A DNA stretch of 61,947 nucleotides from GCA-2862585 sp036340235 (GCA_036340235.1 JAYYZE010000026.1:1-61947), one strand, 5' to 3'. Numbered from the stretch's first letter, positions 1-10,568 are shown. Made by a program: numbers and translations. Notes: a model not told the origin generated them from the sequence alone.

Positions 1-1863
1 TACCTCATCAGTACCTTGACAACCGTTGTCATCTTCAACCACCAAGTAATAACCACCAACAGGAACTTGAACAGAGGAGTCTGTACCAATGACTTGATTA
101 GTTCCAGACGTGAACCAAGTGTATGTGTAACCAGAAGTGATGTTACCACCAGAAATAGTTTCTACAAAAATAGTGGCATTACTATCGCCGTGGCAAATAA
201 CATCGTTGGCAGCGGTGTATACGCTAATGGGCGGCTCAGATGATGAAACTGTGACAACTTCTTCAGTGATGCATCCAAGACCATCCTTCACAACGACATT
301 GTAATCGCCATAATCTAGATTTTGGAACGAATAATAATTAACAAAAGAATTACCACCATCAATGGAATAGACAATAGGACTGATGGTTGAATTTTCAGCA
401 ATTATAGTTATTGAACCATCATCATAACCCTGACAAGTAACTGGAGTTGAAAATGTCTCAAATTCAAACCCTTGTTGATAGTTAATGGTGACTATTTGAG
501 AATCAGAAGGACAGGAATTTAAACCTTGTAAGAAATAAGTATACTCACCAACGGGACTTGTAGCAGGGTCAAAACTGTCAGACACTTGAACGGAGTTTGG
601 GTTTAACCAAATACCTCCGGCGTCAGGATTGCCATTAAGCTCGTTAAATAAACTAAATTCGAGATCCCCAGAACAAACAAGACGAAGTCCTTCTACACCA
701 GCATTGGGTAGTGCATTTATTGTAAGATTTAAGGTTGATGTATCATTACAATTAGGATTCAAACCATAGGTTATGTAATTGTAATTACCAGAAGAGGATT
801 CATTAATGGCAATTTCTGGGTTTGTCGGATTTACACCTAAGAACCAAGTCCCTCCAGTATCTGAGTCACTACTCAGGAAAGTGCTTAAATTTATTTGATT
901 TGAAATGTCATCACACAAAAATACGACGCTGTCAAGACCAGCATTTGTAGGTGGTGCTACGTCTACCAAAACGGTGTCCACATTAAATATAGTTTCACCA
1001 GTGCATACATCTTCAACGGTAATAAAATAATAGTTTTGACCTACAGGTGGCGTAACAGTAGTTTCTAGACCATTTCCTACTTGATTTCCAAATTGATCAG
1101 TCCAAACAACTGTACCTGTGGCTATTGGATTGTAAGGAATTTGATTTACAGTATAGTCGTCTAAATTAACGTTAGGAACAAATTCCCATCCCTCATTTGT
1201 GGCCGTCCATTGTAAAGGGAAATTTCTTGGCTGGAGAAGAACAGGGTCATCAACAATTTCGAAAAGAGTACTATTTTGATTGACAAGCCCTTGAATAGCA
1301 TTTCCTTGGTTCCAATCCTCACAAAGTGGTTTGTTTTCAATATGCATTTCTATTCTATTAGAAGTTTCAAATATTTGAATGTACTGACCAGCAATTAAGT
1401 TGTTACAAGAATACATAGGCATAACACACCACACTACATAAAAGACCCTATTAGGAGCAGCCCCATAGGTGCCATATATTATATTACCACCAATTTCAGG
1501 GTCTATATCATGCCATGGTGCCATAATAGCATTTTCAGGTAAGATACCGGGGTTAGGAATAGCATCAGTAATAATCCATTCTGAGTATTGATTAGCTTGA
1601 TTTAGGTCAAACGTAATAAATCCATTAGCGGAAATGACACACTCATTGTATGTGTTACCATAAAAATTGAAATCAAACCCAATAGGAATTACGCTTGAGT
1701 GAATGTCATCAGTATTAACTAAGGAAGGGGTTATGTTGCCACCAGAAGCAATTAAGGTAGCGCTTTCTCCAAAGCAAATCGCCGAATCAGGTGTGGTGAT
1801 AAATTGAGCATTTAATATGCCACACAAAGTCAAGAGGATACTAAATAAAAAAAACTTTTTCAT
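1..1863 (-). CDS. Secreted adhesin-like protein (5' part; runs off window)
   Basis: Reading from an ATG at 1863 the frame stays open for 621 codons to the window edge, so the C-terminus is missing. The N-terminus (MKKFFLFSILLTLCGILNAQ) is a clear Sec signal peptide ending in Ala-Gln. Residues about 35-190 form a beta-rich module with an FDFNFYGNTY / SANGFITF pattern, as in nidogen-like surface modules. Further on come Cys-containing Ig/SprB-like units (for example ICHGDSNATIFVETISGG, later YYLVVEDDNGCQ). It starts 18 bp after the stop of the upstream 1485-residue gene, so the two are probably cotranscribed. The missing end most likely carries a T9SS sorting domain like its neighbours (inference). 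It probably acts at the cell surface in adhesion or gliding; no enzymatic motif is visible. Confidence 0.8.
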   Translation of the reverse strand, partial: MKKFFLFSILLTLCGILNAQFITTPDSAICFGESATLIASGGNITPSLVNTDDIHSSVIPIGFDFNFYGNTYNECVISANGFITFDLNQANQYSEWIITDAIPNPGILPENAIMAPWHDIDPEIGGNIIYGTYGAAPNRVFYVVWCVMPMYSCNNLIAGQYIQIFETSNRIEMHIENKPLCEDWNQGNAIQGLVNQNSTLFEIVDDPVLLQPRNFPLQWTATNEGWEFVPNVNLDDYTVNQIPYNPIATGTVVWTDQFGNQVGNGLETTVTPPVGQNYYFITVEDVCTGETIFNVDTVLVDVAPPTNAGLDSVVFLCDDISNQINLSTFLSSDSDTGGTWFLGVNPTNPEIAINESSSGNYNYITYGLNPNCNDTSTLNLTINALPNAGVEGLRLVCSGDLEFSLFNELNGNPDAGGIWLNPNSVQVSDSFDPATSPVGEYTYFLQGLNSCPSDSQIVTINYQQGFEFETFSTPVTCQGYDDGSITIIAENSTISPIVYSIDGGNSFVNYYSFQNLDYGDYNVVVKDGLGCITEEVVTVSSSEPPISVYTAANDVICHGDSNATIFVETISGGNITSGYTYTWFTSGTNQVIGTDSSVQVPVGGYYLVVEDDNGCQGTDEV

Positions 1864-1881
1864 GTCTATCGATTTAAAATA

Positions 1882-4800
1882 TTATCTGTAAAGGGTTACT
1901 GACCCCTTTTCTTTATACGGAGTCCCATCTTGACCGGTTGCATTAAGAACATAAAAGTATACACCCTCTGGCACATCTAGACCATTTAAAGATACACCAT
2001 CCCAGCTATCTTCTGGAGATAAAATTTCATATATCTTATCCCCCCAACGATTATATATGACAGCATTAAGGTCTTTAATCCCATAGCTTTCAAAATAAAA
2101 ATTATCATTTATGTTATCTCCATTGGGAGAAAAGGCATTATACTCAACAATTCCTTGAACAGAAATTGTTAGTGAAATTGTATCTGAACAATTTCCTAGA
2201 GAATCAAACACTTCCATAACAACATCATAATCTCCTACATCATAAAAAGTATGTTGTTTGGTAGTATCTTGATAGTAAAAAGAATATCCTTGATAAAAGT
2301 TTTGTGTACTATTTTGATTGTTTATCCACCATTGATTGAAAGCTGGTTCAGAATTTTGACTTACATCAATAAATTCAACATTAAACGGTGCTGGCTGAGA
2401 CAAAATAAAATGATTACCATCGGCACCTGGCGTGGCAATTATCCAGTCAGCAACTACCTGAGCTGGGTTATTTAGGGTTTCACTTCCAGTAATTAAGCAT
2501 CCATTTTCATCTGTAACAGTGACGGTATAGTTCCCGGCTGATAAAAAGTCTATGTTTTGGGTATTTTCACCATTTGACCAATTGTATGTGTAAGGTCTTG
2601 TCCCCCCCTGTAAAGACAAGGTAATAAATCCATCTTGACCGTCGTAGCAGGTAGGATCAGTAGGATCAAGTTGAAAATCTGAATAAGGAGGCGGAGAATC
2701 TAACTCAACGGCATTTTCAGTCACTGTACAACCGTTATCGTCTTCTACTGAAAGTGTGTAACTTCCTGCCACTAAGTTAGTAAATACGCCATTGCCATTT
2801 GAAAAGTTTGAAGGACCAGCAATGGTGTACAAATCGTATGGCTGGGTACCACCATTAGCTATAATACTTACACTGCCATCATCACTATCATCACAACTTA
2901 AATCCTGGATGGAATAATTCATTGTCATCTGCGGCGGCTGGGATAAAATGATTTGTGAGCTATCACGACAGCCGTTAGCATCGATTGCGATTACATCATA
3001 AGTACCAGCCGCAAGACCAATAAAATTTGGATTGTTAGATGGCGATGTATTTGAAATTTCGTAGGTATAAGGCGAAGTACCCCCAGAAGGCCCTATTAAT
3101 ATTTGTCCAGAAAGTGATCCATTTTGTTCATGACAATTAAGATTTTGGGATGTAACACTAGCTGTAAGCAAAGAAGGGTCTTCAATAATAATACTAAACA
3201 CGGTGTCACATCCATATCTGTCCAAAACTTCAATGTAATAGGTGCCACCATCTAGTCCCGGAATTTGAATATCTAACGATCCATCTGTGTTTAAAGGCAA
3301 ATAATCGTTTAAATTAGAAGGAAACCAAGAAAAATTGTAGTCCGAGAGTTGATCGTCGTTTAAATAAGGAGAAGCTCCAGTGACAGAAATAGAAATTTGA
3401 GCATCTTCATCACCATTGCAAGAGGGCGTACTACTGTTGTCTGTTAAGAAAAATGGTAACCTTTCCTCAATGGTTACAGGAGGGGATGTGGCAACACATA
3501 AGCCAAGCAAATACGAAGCAGTAACTTGAATATTACCTGCAGGTAATTCGTTAGTAGTCGTTCCTTCATCAATAACTATGCTGGAACCTTGCAAGTGCCA
3601 GTCGTACTCAAAGCTTGGGTTGGCGTTCAAGACAGAGGCCATTGCATTTGAAGCACCGAAACATTCGATAGTGTCCGTTAAAAATGTATTGTTCGTATTT
3701 ATCTGAGCTGTAACTTGAATGCCATCATCGATAGTAAATGGATTAGGATGTAAAGATGAAATATTATGAGTGACTGGACAAGAATCGTTGTATTCAATTT
3801 GAATTTCCCAATCTCCTGCGGTCAGTCCATTAATGTTTAAAATTCCATTTGTGTAAGCACTATCAGAAAATAGTGGATTGGCATTTAACCATTTTACATG
3901 ATAAGGTGAAACTCCACCAACAATTTCAACAACAGCCTCACCGTCATCAGAACTGCCATTGTCGCCAACACAAGATTGGTCAATCAAATTGGTTACTTGG
4001 AATTCAGCTTTTGTAGGTCCATCCACTATTAAATTATAGACACCTTCGCAGCCAAAATCATCAGTGACTGTTACAGAGTACACACCTTGCTGAATTCCCG
4101 TGACGGTTGGTAAAATATTTCCTGTGGCAAGTCCACCATTCCACAAATAGGAGAAGCCACAGGAATTGTCTATATCACCACACCCTCCTTCCATAGTGAT
4201 TGAGGCGCTACCTTCTGGTTCATTGAAGCAGGAGGCAGGAGTAGTAGAGGTAAATGATTGCCAAGTTGTCTCTAGTTCAATTTCTACAGACATATTTTCT
4301 GCACATCCAAGAGAATCAACTACCGTTACGTCATAAATGCCAGCATTCATATTGTCTAAAGTGCTATATAGAGTGTCTTCGTTATTTTGACCAAGAGCCG
4401 ACCATATAAAGTTGTAATTACCATTTTGATTTGGCCTCCCACCAGAAGCAGATACTTGCGCCCAACCTGTATTAAAACCAAGTATATTATTATTACAATA
4501 AGCTGGTTTGGTGGGCTGTGTTAAAAACACATTTAGCTTTGGTGGTTCCAACACGTATATTTCTGCTGATGAAATACAACCATTTTCGTCTGTAACACTG
4601 AGGGTGTAGGGATCCGAATACGTTTGATAATTTGGATTGACTTCAAGATCATCAGCACCTACTGAAAAAGGAAGAGGACCAAGGGTATCTTTGTGATAAG
4701 GCGGATCGTCAACCCAAGGGTAGTTGGGATGACTCCAAACGTATGTAAAAAAATCAGGATTTCCTGTACCACCATAGACAAACGTGGAGAGAACTGCATT

Positions 4801-6339
4801 TGACGAATCATAGCAAGAAATTTCTTTGTATATGTAGGGATCAACTAACAACTTGCCAGGTTGAAATATACCAATGCTAAAGTCTTCGGAACATCCTAAA
4901 CTATCAGTAATTACGACGGTATATGTTCCTATTGGCAATGAATCTATACTAGCTTCATTACCATATAAACCCCAATCAAAGGTGTAGGGGGCTAGACCGC
5001 CACTTGGAGATGAACTTATGACACCATCAGAGCCATTGAAACAAGAGACCGAATCACTGGTGAATACATTTTCAATTGGCACATTTGAAGTAATAGTGAT
5101 AGAGTCAATTTCTGGAATGGTACATATTGCATCTAGTACAGAAACGAAGTAGGTACCCTCACAAACTAAAGATAAAGTAGATGTAAAATTATTTAATAGC
5201 TCGTTGTTTACATTGTCGTTAATAGGGTTCATTAATGAATCCATCCATTGAACCGTGTAGGCTCCATTACTTTCAGGGGTGCCATTAATAACTTCAAGTT
5301 GTAGCTCGCCATTACAGTCGCCATGACAGGGTATTCCGACACCGTTTACTTCACCATTAATCGTTAGTCCTAAATCGGCTCGTTCAGTTTGAACGAATAC
5401 ATTTATGGTGTCTGGAATGTCATTACAATAGTCATTAGAAGCAATAGCAATGATTTCTTCATCATTATTGATTATTAATGACGTACTATCAACTATGGAG
5501 CCTGTAGTCCAAACAAAGTTGTCAAACCAGGTGGTATCAGCAAAAATAGTGGTTGACTCACCTGAACATACGGTGTAGTCTTCAGGCAAAAAGGAAGAGT
5601 CACAATCAGCTATTAGTCTAAAATCATCAAGTCCAAACCCCACTCCTTGATTCCACTGGGGGAGCGGCGTGAGTATGTTATCCTCCATTTCGTTATTAAA
5701 TACAAAAGCAAATCTAACATTTGGTTGATTATCTATTGTGGTACCAAAATCATATGAGGCTAGTTGCCAAGTAGTGTTGTCGGCGACCAAAGGGCCATAT
5801 ATTTGTATCCAGGTTATCCCTTGATCCAGTGAGTAATAAACTTCTGTGCCAAATGAAGTCTCTGACGAACCACTGATCCATTGAAATTCCAAATCTACAT
5901 TGTCAAAACCAATTGTGCTGTAGTCTGGAGTTACTGCGCAAATAAGCTCTTGGTTTACGCCATCAACGAATTGGTCTATGTAATTAGTGTTTTGAACTGG
6001 CGCAAAGGCTAATGATCCATTTAGGGCGTTAAAAGATATAGTGTGCAAGTAATTACTATTGGGCTGATAGCCTTGATCAGCAGTCGTAGCAATTTCGGGA
6101 GAAAGAAATGGGTCATATTCAACAAAACCACCTAAATACACATTATTCACAACGAAAGTGTTGTTAGTGGAACTTACTGTTCCCAAAAAAGGGACAACCT
6201 CGTTCCAAGTCCAATCCACTGCAAAAGGATCTTCAAAATCTTGACTTATAAAAACTTGTTGTGCATTGACTATTTGAACTGAAAAAACCAAAAGGCAAAC
6301 AGCGATAACGATTTTTATTACGTCCTTCATTTTTATCAT
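1882..6339 (-). CDS. Giant SprB-repeat surface protein with T9SS type B sorting domain
   Basis: 1485 residues. A signal peptide (about residues 1-26, ending VNAQ) is followed by a beta-sandwich module around residues 30-245, then roughly eleven SprB-like repeats. Each repeat follows the pattern SCxGxxDGxIxxxxxGGxxPYxxxW...GxYxVxVxDxxGC. A PKD-like segment near residues 1300-1390 precedes a C-terminal module starting YNAFSPNGDNINDNF and ending GSVTLYR, the gliding-motility-associated (type B) sorting signal of T9SS cargo. SprB-family proteins are exported to the surface and act in gliding or adhesion. The start could be Met1 (6339) or Met4 (6330); both keep the signal peptide. A TATCTTTG box lies at 6404-6411. 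Binding partner unknown. Confidence 0.93.
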   Translation of the reverse strand: MIKMKDVIKIVIAVCLLVFSVQIVNAQQVFISQDFEDPFAVDWTWNEVVPFLGTVSSTNNTFVVNNVYLGGFVEYDPFLSPEIATTADQGYQPNSNYLHTISFNALNGSLAFAPVQNTNYIDQFVDGVNQELICAVTPDYSTIGFDNVDLEFQWISGSSETSFGTEVYYSLDQGITWIQIYGPLVADNTTWQLASYDFGTTIDNQPNVRFAFVFNNEMEDNILTPLPQWNQGVGFGLDDFRLIADCDSSFLPEDYTVCSGESTTIFADTTWFDNFVWTTGSIVDSTSLIINNDEEIIAIASNDYCNDIPDTINVFVQTERADLGLTINGEVNGVGIPCHGDCNGELQLEVINGTPESNGAYTVQWMDSLMNPINDNVNNELLNNFTSTLSLVCEGTYFVSVLDAICTIPEIDSITITSNVPIENVFTSDSVSCFNGSDGVISSSPSGGLAPYTFDWGLYGNEASIDSLPIGTYTVVITDSLGCSEDFSIGIFQPGKLLVDPYIYKEISCYDSSNAVLSTFVYGGTGNPDFFTYVWSHPNYPWVDDPPYHKDTLGPLPFSVGADDLEVNPNYQTYSDPYTLSVTDENGCISSAEIYVLEPPKLNVFLTQPTKPAYCNNNILGFNTGWAQVSASGGRPNQNGNYNFIWSALGQNNEDTLYSTLDNMNAGIYDVTVVDSLGCAENMSVEIELETTWQSFTSTTPASCFNEPEGSASITMEGGCGDIDNSCGFSYLWNGGLATGNILPTVTGIQQGVYSVTVTDDFGCEGVYNLIVDGPTKAEFQVTNLIDQSCVGDNGSSDDGEAVVEIVGGVSPYHVKWLNANPLFSDSAYTNGILNINGLTAGDWEIQIEYNDSCPVTHNISSLHPNPFTIDDGIQVTAQINTNNTFLTDTIECFGASNAMASVLNANPSFEYDWHLQGSSIVIDEGTTTNELPAGNIQVTASYLLGLCVATSPPVTIEERLPFFLTDNSSTPSCNGDEDAQISISVTGASPYLNDDQLSDYNFSWFPSNLNDYLPLNTDGSLDIQIPGLDGGTYYIEVLDRYGCDTVFSIIIEDPSLLTASVTSQNLNCHEQNGSLSGQILIGPSGGTSPYTYEISNTSPSNNPNFIGLAAGTYDVIAIDANGCRDSSQIILSQPPQMTMNYSIQDLSCDDSDDGSVSIIANGGTQPYDLYTIAGPSNFSNGNGVFTNLVAGSYTLSVEDDNGCTVTENAVELDSPPPYSDFQLDPTDPTCYDGQDGFITLSLQGGTRPYTYNWSNGENTQNIDFLSAGNYTVTVTDENGCLITGSETLNNPAQVVADWIIATPGADGNHFILSQPAPFNVEFIDVSQNSEPAFNQWWINNQNSTQNFYQGYSFYYQDTTKQHTFYDVGDYDVVMEVFDSLGNCSDTISLTISVQGIVEYNAFSPNGDNINDNFYFESYGIKDLNAVIYNRWGDKIYEILSPEDSWDGVSLNGLDVPEGVYFYVLNATGQDGTPYKEKGSVTLYR

Positions 6340-6403
6340 TTGTTATTTATATAAATACACCGAAATATAAACTAGCTTAAGCATTTGCGCTTCTATATTT
6401 AGG

Positions 6404-6411
6404 CAAAGATA
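6404..6411 (-). promoter_or_regulatory. Candidate -7 box for the 1485-residue surface protein
   Basis: TATCTTTG on the minus strand matches the Bacteroidota TAnnTTTG element, 64 nt upstream of the start at 6339. No good -33 TTTG is visible at the expected spacing. Confidence 0.35.
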
Positions 6412-6472
6412 ATAATTATAAAAAAGTACTGCAATTTAGTCATTTTATGTACTCACAAAGTTTTAAACATGT

Positions 6473-7492
6473 TTAATATAGACTTATTGCACCTGTTTTC
6501 GAGTATTCTAGTCCGTTAAGACCAGTAGCTTCCATTTGATAATAATAAACCCCTTGAACGAGTTTTTGTCCATTATTATCAACTCCAGACCAAGCCCCTT
6601 TAGGATCTGTCCAAGAGTAAACCATACTACCCCAACGATTAAAAATCTGAACTCTGAATTGAACTATAGCATGATTTTCTAAAAAAGAAAATTGATCATT
6701 TATCCCGTCACCGTTGGGGCTAAATACGTTAGGCATTTCTTGCCAATCATTTGAAGACATCTCAAACCCCTGAACGTCAATGGTGATAGCAGTTTGGTCG
6801 CTACAGCTATGCTCATCTTGAACGCTAAGCTCTAGTTTGTAATTACCCACAGCCTCGTAGCTATGGATTGGATTCATTGCTGAAGAATTTGTTCCATCAC
6901 CAAAATCCCAATTAAACTCATAAGAATCGTAACTATTATTATCAATAAACACCTCAAAGGGAAACTGACCAATACTATCTGCAACAGAAAAAAGAGCACT
7001 TACGAAAATAGTATCTGTGACAGAACACCCTTTTGAATCAACAATGATAAGGTCATAAAACTGTTTTGACTGATAGGGAATAACAAACTCATCTGAAATG
7101 AATTCGCCCAATTCATTTACCCATGAAATTGAGTAATCCAATACCCCGCCTTCTACATACGCTGCTAAATTATTATCTTCACAACGAATATCGGCAGTTA
7201 ATTCAGCAGGTTCTTTAATCTTAAGTTCAAGCGTATCCGTACAAAGTTGATTGTCCATCAAAACGATTTGATAATTGCCAGCCATCAAATTAGAAAAACC
7301 GTTCCCATCAATGGAGGCCTGTCCTGTGCCAAGTGTAATTGTGTAAGGACTTTCTGCCACTACATCAAGTGTAAATGAACCTGTATTCTCACCAAAACAA
7401 TCAACGTGTACAGTATCAACAATTTGCATACCACACTGGCCAACAACATGTTTACAAAGCAATGTGGCAAAAAACAATAAAACTAATTTCAT
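6473..7492 (-). CDS. PKD-domain T9SS type B secreted protein
   Basis: 339 residues from the preferred start. An in-frame ATG at 7513 would put seven extra residues before the signal peptide; the ATG at 7492 gives a clean MKLVLLFFATLLCKHVVGQ leader. After the leader come one SprB-like unit (DCFGENTGSFTLDV), a second Cys-bearing beta unit and a PKD domain (FNWDFGDGTNSSAMNPIHSY). The C-terminal sorting module begins MPNVFSPNGDGINDQF and ends KTGAISLY, the T9SS type B signature. It is the first of three tandem surface-protein genes on this strand, 133 bp before the giant SprB-like gene, and looks like a short relative of it. Role inferred as surface adhesion or matrix; no catalytic motif. Confidence 0.9.
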   Translation of the reverse strand: MKLVLLFFATLLCKHVVGQCGMQIVDTVHVDCFGENTGSFTLDVVAESPYTITLGTGQASIDGNGFSNLMAGNYQIVLMDNQLCTDTLELKIKEPAELTADIRCEDNNLAAYVEGGVLDYSISWVNELGEFISDEFVIPYQSKQFYDLIIVDSKGCSVTDTIFVSALFSVADSIGQFPFEVFIDNNSYDSYEFNWDFGDGTNSSAMNPIHSYEAVGNYKLELSVQDEHSCSDQTAITIDVQGFEMSSNDWQEMPNVFSPNGDGINDQFSFLENHAIVQFRVQIFNRWGSMVYSWTDPKGAWSGVDNNGQKLVQGVYYYQMEATGLNGLEYSKTGAISLY

Positions 7493-7579
7493 ATCGACCA
7501 CTAAATTAGGCATTTTTTGTTGGTTATTGACTTGTTAATAACTGCTAATATTTTCTTCAATCATTAACACATAAACATT

Positions 7580-7587
7580 TAACTTTG
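7580..7587 (+). promoter_or_regulatory. Candidate -7 box for the helicase gene
   Basis: TAACTTTG matches TAnnTTTG and lies 40 nt before the TTG start at 7628, in the divergent region shared with the PKD-domain gene. No convincing -33 element. Confidence 0.45.
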
Positions 7588-7627
7588 AAAGTGTTATTCT
7601 CAAACGCTAACAATCGTATTTATAACG

Positions 7628-9922
7628 TTGCAATTTACTACTAACGAATTAAACCCTTCTCAAAGAAAAGCCGTCGAGCACCTTTACGGACCACTAATGG
7701 TTATTGCGGGAGCAGGGTCAGGAAAAACAAGGGTTTTGACTTATCGCATTGCCAATTTGATACGCTCAGATGTTGATGCTTTTAACATTCTTGCACTCAC
7801 CTTTACCAACAAAGCAGCGCGTGAAATGCGGGAAAGAATACAATCACTCATTGGCAATGAAGCTCAAAATCTGTGGATGGGTACTTTCCATTCAGTGTTT
7901 GCCAAAATTTTAAGATACGAAGCCAATAAAATAAACTATCCTCAAAATTTTACTATCTATGACACCTCCGACTCCAAAAATTTGATAAAAAGTATTGTAA
8001 AAGAACACAATTTAGACAAAGACATATACAAGCCTAATACTGTTTTTTCTAGAATTAGCAGCTTGAAAAACAACTTAATTTCAAGTGTGGGCTACGCTGG
8101 CAACTCAACACTTCAGCACGAAGATCATCAACGAAAAATGAAGGAATTTGGATTGGTTTACAAACGCTATCAAAATAGCTTATTCAATTCAGGAGCGATG
8201 GATTTTGATGACTTGCTTTTTAATACATTTGTTTTGTTTAGAGACTTCCCTGAGGTTCTAAACAAATACCAAAACAAGTTTAAATATATTTTAGTTGACG
8301 AGTACCAAGATACCAACCAAGTTCAATACATGATTGTTAAGCGGTTGGCCGCCATGAATGAAAACATATGTGTCGTAGGGGACGATGCACAAAGTATTTA
8401 TGCTTTTAGAGGAGCCAATATTCAAAACATTTTAAACTTTAAAACTGACTATCCTGATTTTAAATCTGTAAAATTGGAACAAAACTACAGATCAACCAAA
8501 ACCATTGTCAATGCCGCTAACAGTCTTATCAAGCACAACAAACATCAAATTGAAAAAACAGTGTTTAGCAATAACGACATTGGTATGCCAATTGCTGTCC
8601 ATAAAACATTGAGCGACAATGAAGAAGGGCAAATTGTTAGCCAATCCATTTTTGAATCAAGAAACAGAGAGTTGACACCCTACAACGACTATGCTATTTT
8701 GTATCGCACCAATGCTCAATCAAGAGCGCTTGAGGAGTCATTGAGAAGACGTAATATACCCTACAAAATATATGGAGGGCTATCTTTTTACCAACGTAAA
8801 GAAGTCAAAGATTTACTGGCCTATTTTAGACTGATAGTTAACACTAAGGACGAGGAGTCTTTCAAACGAATTATTAATTATCCTGCAAGAGGCATAGGAA
8901 GTACTACTTTACAAAAAATTATTATTACAGCTAGAAATAATAATATTAGCCTATTTGAATGCATAAGCAACCCAATCTATCATTCACAAATTGGGGTCAA
9001 CAAAGGGACTCTCCAAAAACTTGATAAGTTTATCACTTTTATTAATAGTTTTAAAGTTCAGTTGGATATGGATGCCTATGAATTGGCAAGCAGTATCGCC
9101 AAATCCTCCACATTGCTTTATGAACTGGATAAAGACAAAACTCCTGAAGGCGTCAGCCGCTATGAAAACATACAAGAACTATTAAACGCCATCAAAAACT
9201 TTGTAGAAAAAAACAAAAAACAAAATCTTCCAATAACTCTTGACTATTTCATGCAAGATGTGGCATTAATCACCGACCAAGATAAAGATGATAATAAGTC
9301 CGAAGACAACGTCTCACTAATGACAATACATGCCGCTAAAGGCTTAGAATTTCCAAGTGTGTATGTAGTGGGGCTTGAAGAAAATTTATTTCCGTCACAA
9401 CTGTCCACACATTCTAGAGAAGATTTAGAGGAAGAAAGGCGACTTTTCTACGTTGCCATAACAAGAGCAAAAAAACAACTAACACTCTCCTACTCCACTA
9501 GTCGGTGGCGTTGGGGACAACTAATTGACTGCGAACCAAGTCGATTTTTAAATGAAATTGATGATACTTATTTAGACTGGAAATTTTACAAACAACAAAT
9601 GCCTGCCATAAGAAAACCAGCATTATATATTAATAAACAGTTTACTAGTCAAAACTCATTTCAAAAAAAAATACCTCCAGTTGCAAGCAATATACCTAGT
9701 AATTTAACAAAAGTGAACTTAGTAACTAACAAAAAAGGAGATCAAGATAATCAAAATCAAGCCATACAAACAGGTATGTTAATCAAACATGATAAATTTG
9801 GTAAGGGAAAAGTCATTCGTATTGATGGGCTGACTGACAATAAGAAAGCCACAATATTCTTTGAAAATTTTGGGCAAAAAGTGTTATTATTGAAGTTTGC
9901 TAAACTTCAAATCATAAGCTAA
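7628..9922 (+). CDS. uvrD: UvrD/PcrA-type superfamily 1 DNA helicase
   Basis: 764 residues. An ATP-driven 3'-5' DNA helicase used in repair and in removing proteins from DNA. Superfamily 1A motifs occur in order: Q-motif region LNPSQRKAVEH, Walker A GAGSGKT (28-34), Walker B with VDEYQD, motif III GDDAQSIYAFRGA, motif IV QNYRST, motif V TIHAAKGLEF and motif VI VAITRAK. The C-terminal GMLIKHDKFGKGKVIRIDG segment is the Tudor-like, RNA-polymerase-contacting module typical of PcrA. The start is TTG: no ATG precedes the Walker A box, upstream in-frame codons are not starts, and the resulting N-terminus has the family's normal length. It begins a plus-strand run with the DUF4290 gene and murA. Confidence 0.96.
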   Translation: MQFTTNELNPSQRKAVEHLYGPLMVIAGAGSGKTRVLTYRIANLIRSDVDAFNILALTFTNKAAREMRERIQSLIGNEAQNLWMGTFHSVFAKILRYEANKINYPQNFTIYDTSDSKNLIKSIVKEHNLDKDIYKPNTVFSRISSLKNNLISSVGYAGNSTLQHEDHQRKMKEFGLVYKRYQNSLFNSGAMDFDDLLFNTFVLFRDFPEVLNKYQNKFKYILVDEYQDTNQVQYMIVKRLAAMNENICVVGDDAQSIYAFRGANIQNILNFKTDYPDFKSVKLEQNYRSTKTIVNAANSLIKHNKHQIEKTVFSNNDIGMPIAVHKTLSDNEEGQIVSQSIFESRNRELTPYNDYAILYRTNAQSRALEESLRRRNIPYKIYGGLSFYQRKEVKDLLAYFRLIVNTKDEESFKRIINYPARGIGSTTLQKIIITARNNNISLFECISNPIYHSQIGVNKGTLQKLDKFITFINSFKVQLDMDAYELASSIAKSSTLLYELDKDKTPEGVSRYENIQELLNAIKNFVEKNKKQNLPITLDYFMQDVALITDQDKDDNKSEDNVSLMTIHAAKGLEFPSVYVVGLEENLFPSQLSTHSREDLEEERRLFYVAITRAKKQLTLSYSTSRWRWGQLIDCEPSRFLNEIDDTYLDWKFYKQQMPAIRKPALYINKQFTSQNSFQKKIPPVASNIPSNLTKVNLVTNKKGDQDNQNQAIQTGMLIKHDKFGKGKVIRIDGLTDNKKATIFFENFGQKVLLLKFAKLQIIS

Positions 9923-9956
9923 TATTACGTATTTTCGAACCAACTAAGTTTTAAGT

Positions 9957-10568
9957 ATGAATTTAGAGTACAATACCTCAAGAGATAAATTAGTCATTTC
10001 AGAATATGGAAGGCATATTCAAAAGTTAGTGAATCATGCCATAAACATACAAGATCGAAAAGACAGACAACGGTTTGTCGAAGGCATCATTAACATAATG
10101 GGAGACCTCAATCCTCATTTACGAGATGTAGTTGATTTCAAACACAAGCTTTGGGATCATATTTTTGTTATTTCAAATTTCAAGTTAGACGTGGATTCAC
10201 CCTACGAAAAACCAGTAATTGAAACTCTTTCAAAAAAACCAGATCCGCTTAACTATCCAAAAAATGAAATTAGGTTCAACCATTATGGAAAGGTCATTGA
10301 ACTCTTAATAAAAGAAGCCATAACTGTAGAAGATGATGACATAAAAAAGCAATTGACCATTGCCATTGCCAATCAAATGAAGAGGTCCTATGTTAATTGG
10401 AACAATGATACCGTCGAAGACGAATTAATATTCGCTCAGTTATCAAAACTGTCAAAAGGAAATCTGCAAATTCCTGAAGGAATAGAACTAGTCAAACACA
10501 CACCAAGTGTTAAAACAAACACTAGAAAGAAAAAGAAACGAAACAAAAACCAACAAAAAAATAAATGA
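9957..10568 (+). CDS. DUF4290 family protein
   Basis: 203 residues, matching the Bacteroidota-restricted DUF4290 family (MNLEYNTSRDKLVISEYGRH start, IINIMGDLNPHLRDVVDFKHKLWDH core). There is no signal peptide or membrane segment, so it should be cytoplasmic. It is mostly helical and charged, ending in a very basic tail (TRKKKKRNKNQQKNK) that could bind nucleic acid or the ribosome (inference). The stop overlaps the murA start by 4 bp (ATGA), so translation is probably coupled. The family has no assigned biochemical function that I know of; the linkage to murA suggests a housekeeping role. Confidence 0.85.
   Translation: MNLEYNTSRDKLVISEYGRHIQKLVNHAINIQDRKDRQRFVEGIINIMGDLNPHLRDVVDFKHKLWDHIFVISNFKLDVDSPYEKPVIETLSKKPDPLNYPKNEIRFNHYGKVIELLIKEAITVEDDDIKKQLTIAIANQMKRSYVNWNNDTVEDELIFAQLSKLSKGNLQIPEGIELVKHTPSVKTNTRKKKKRNKNQQKNK

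Noticed and set aside
16..243. 75-codon plus-strand frame at the left edge
   Set aside because: It is antisense to the partial surface-protein gene and has no protein-like features.
2575..5100. Repeated DNA motifs that first look like a repeat array
   Set aside because: They are degenerate codons for SprB-like protein repeats; unit lengths vary and there are no constant spacers, so not CRISPR.
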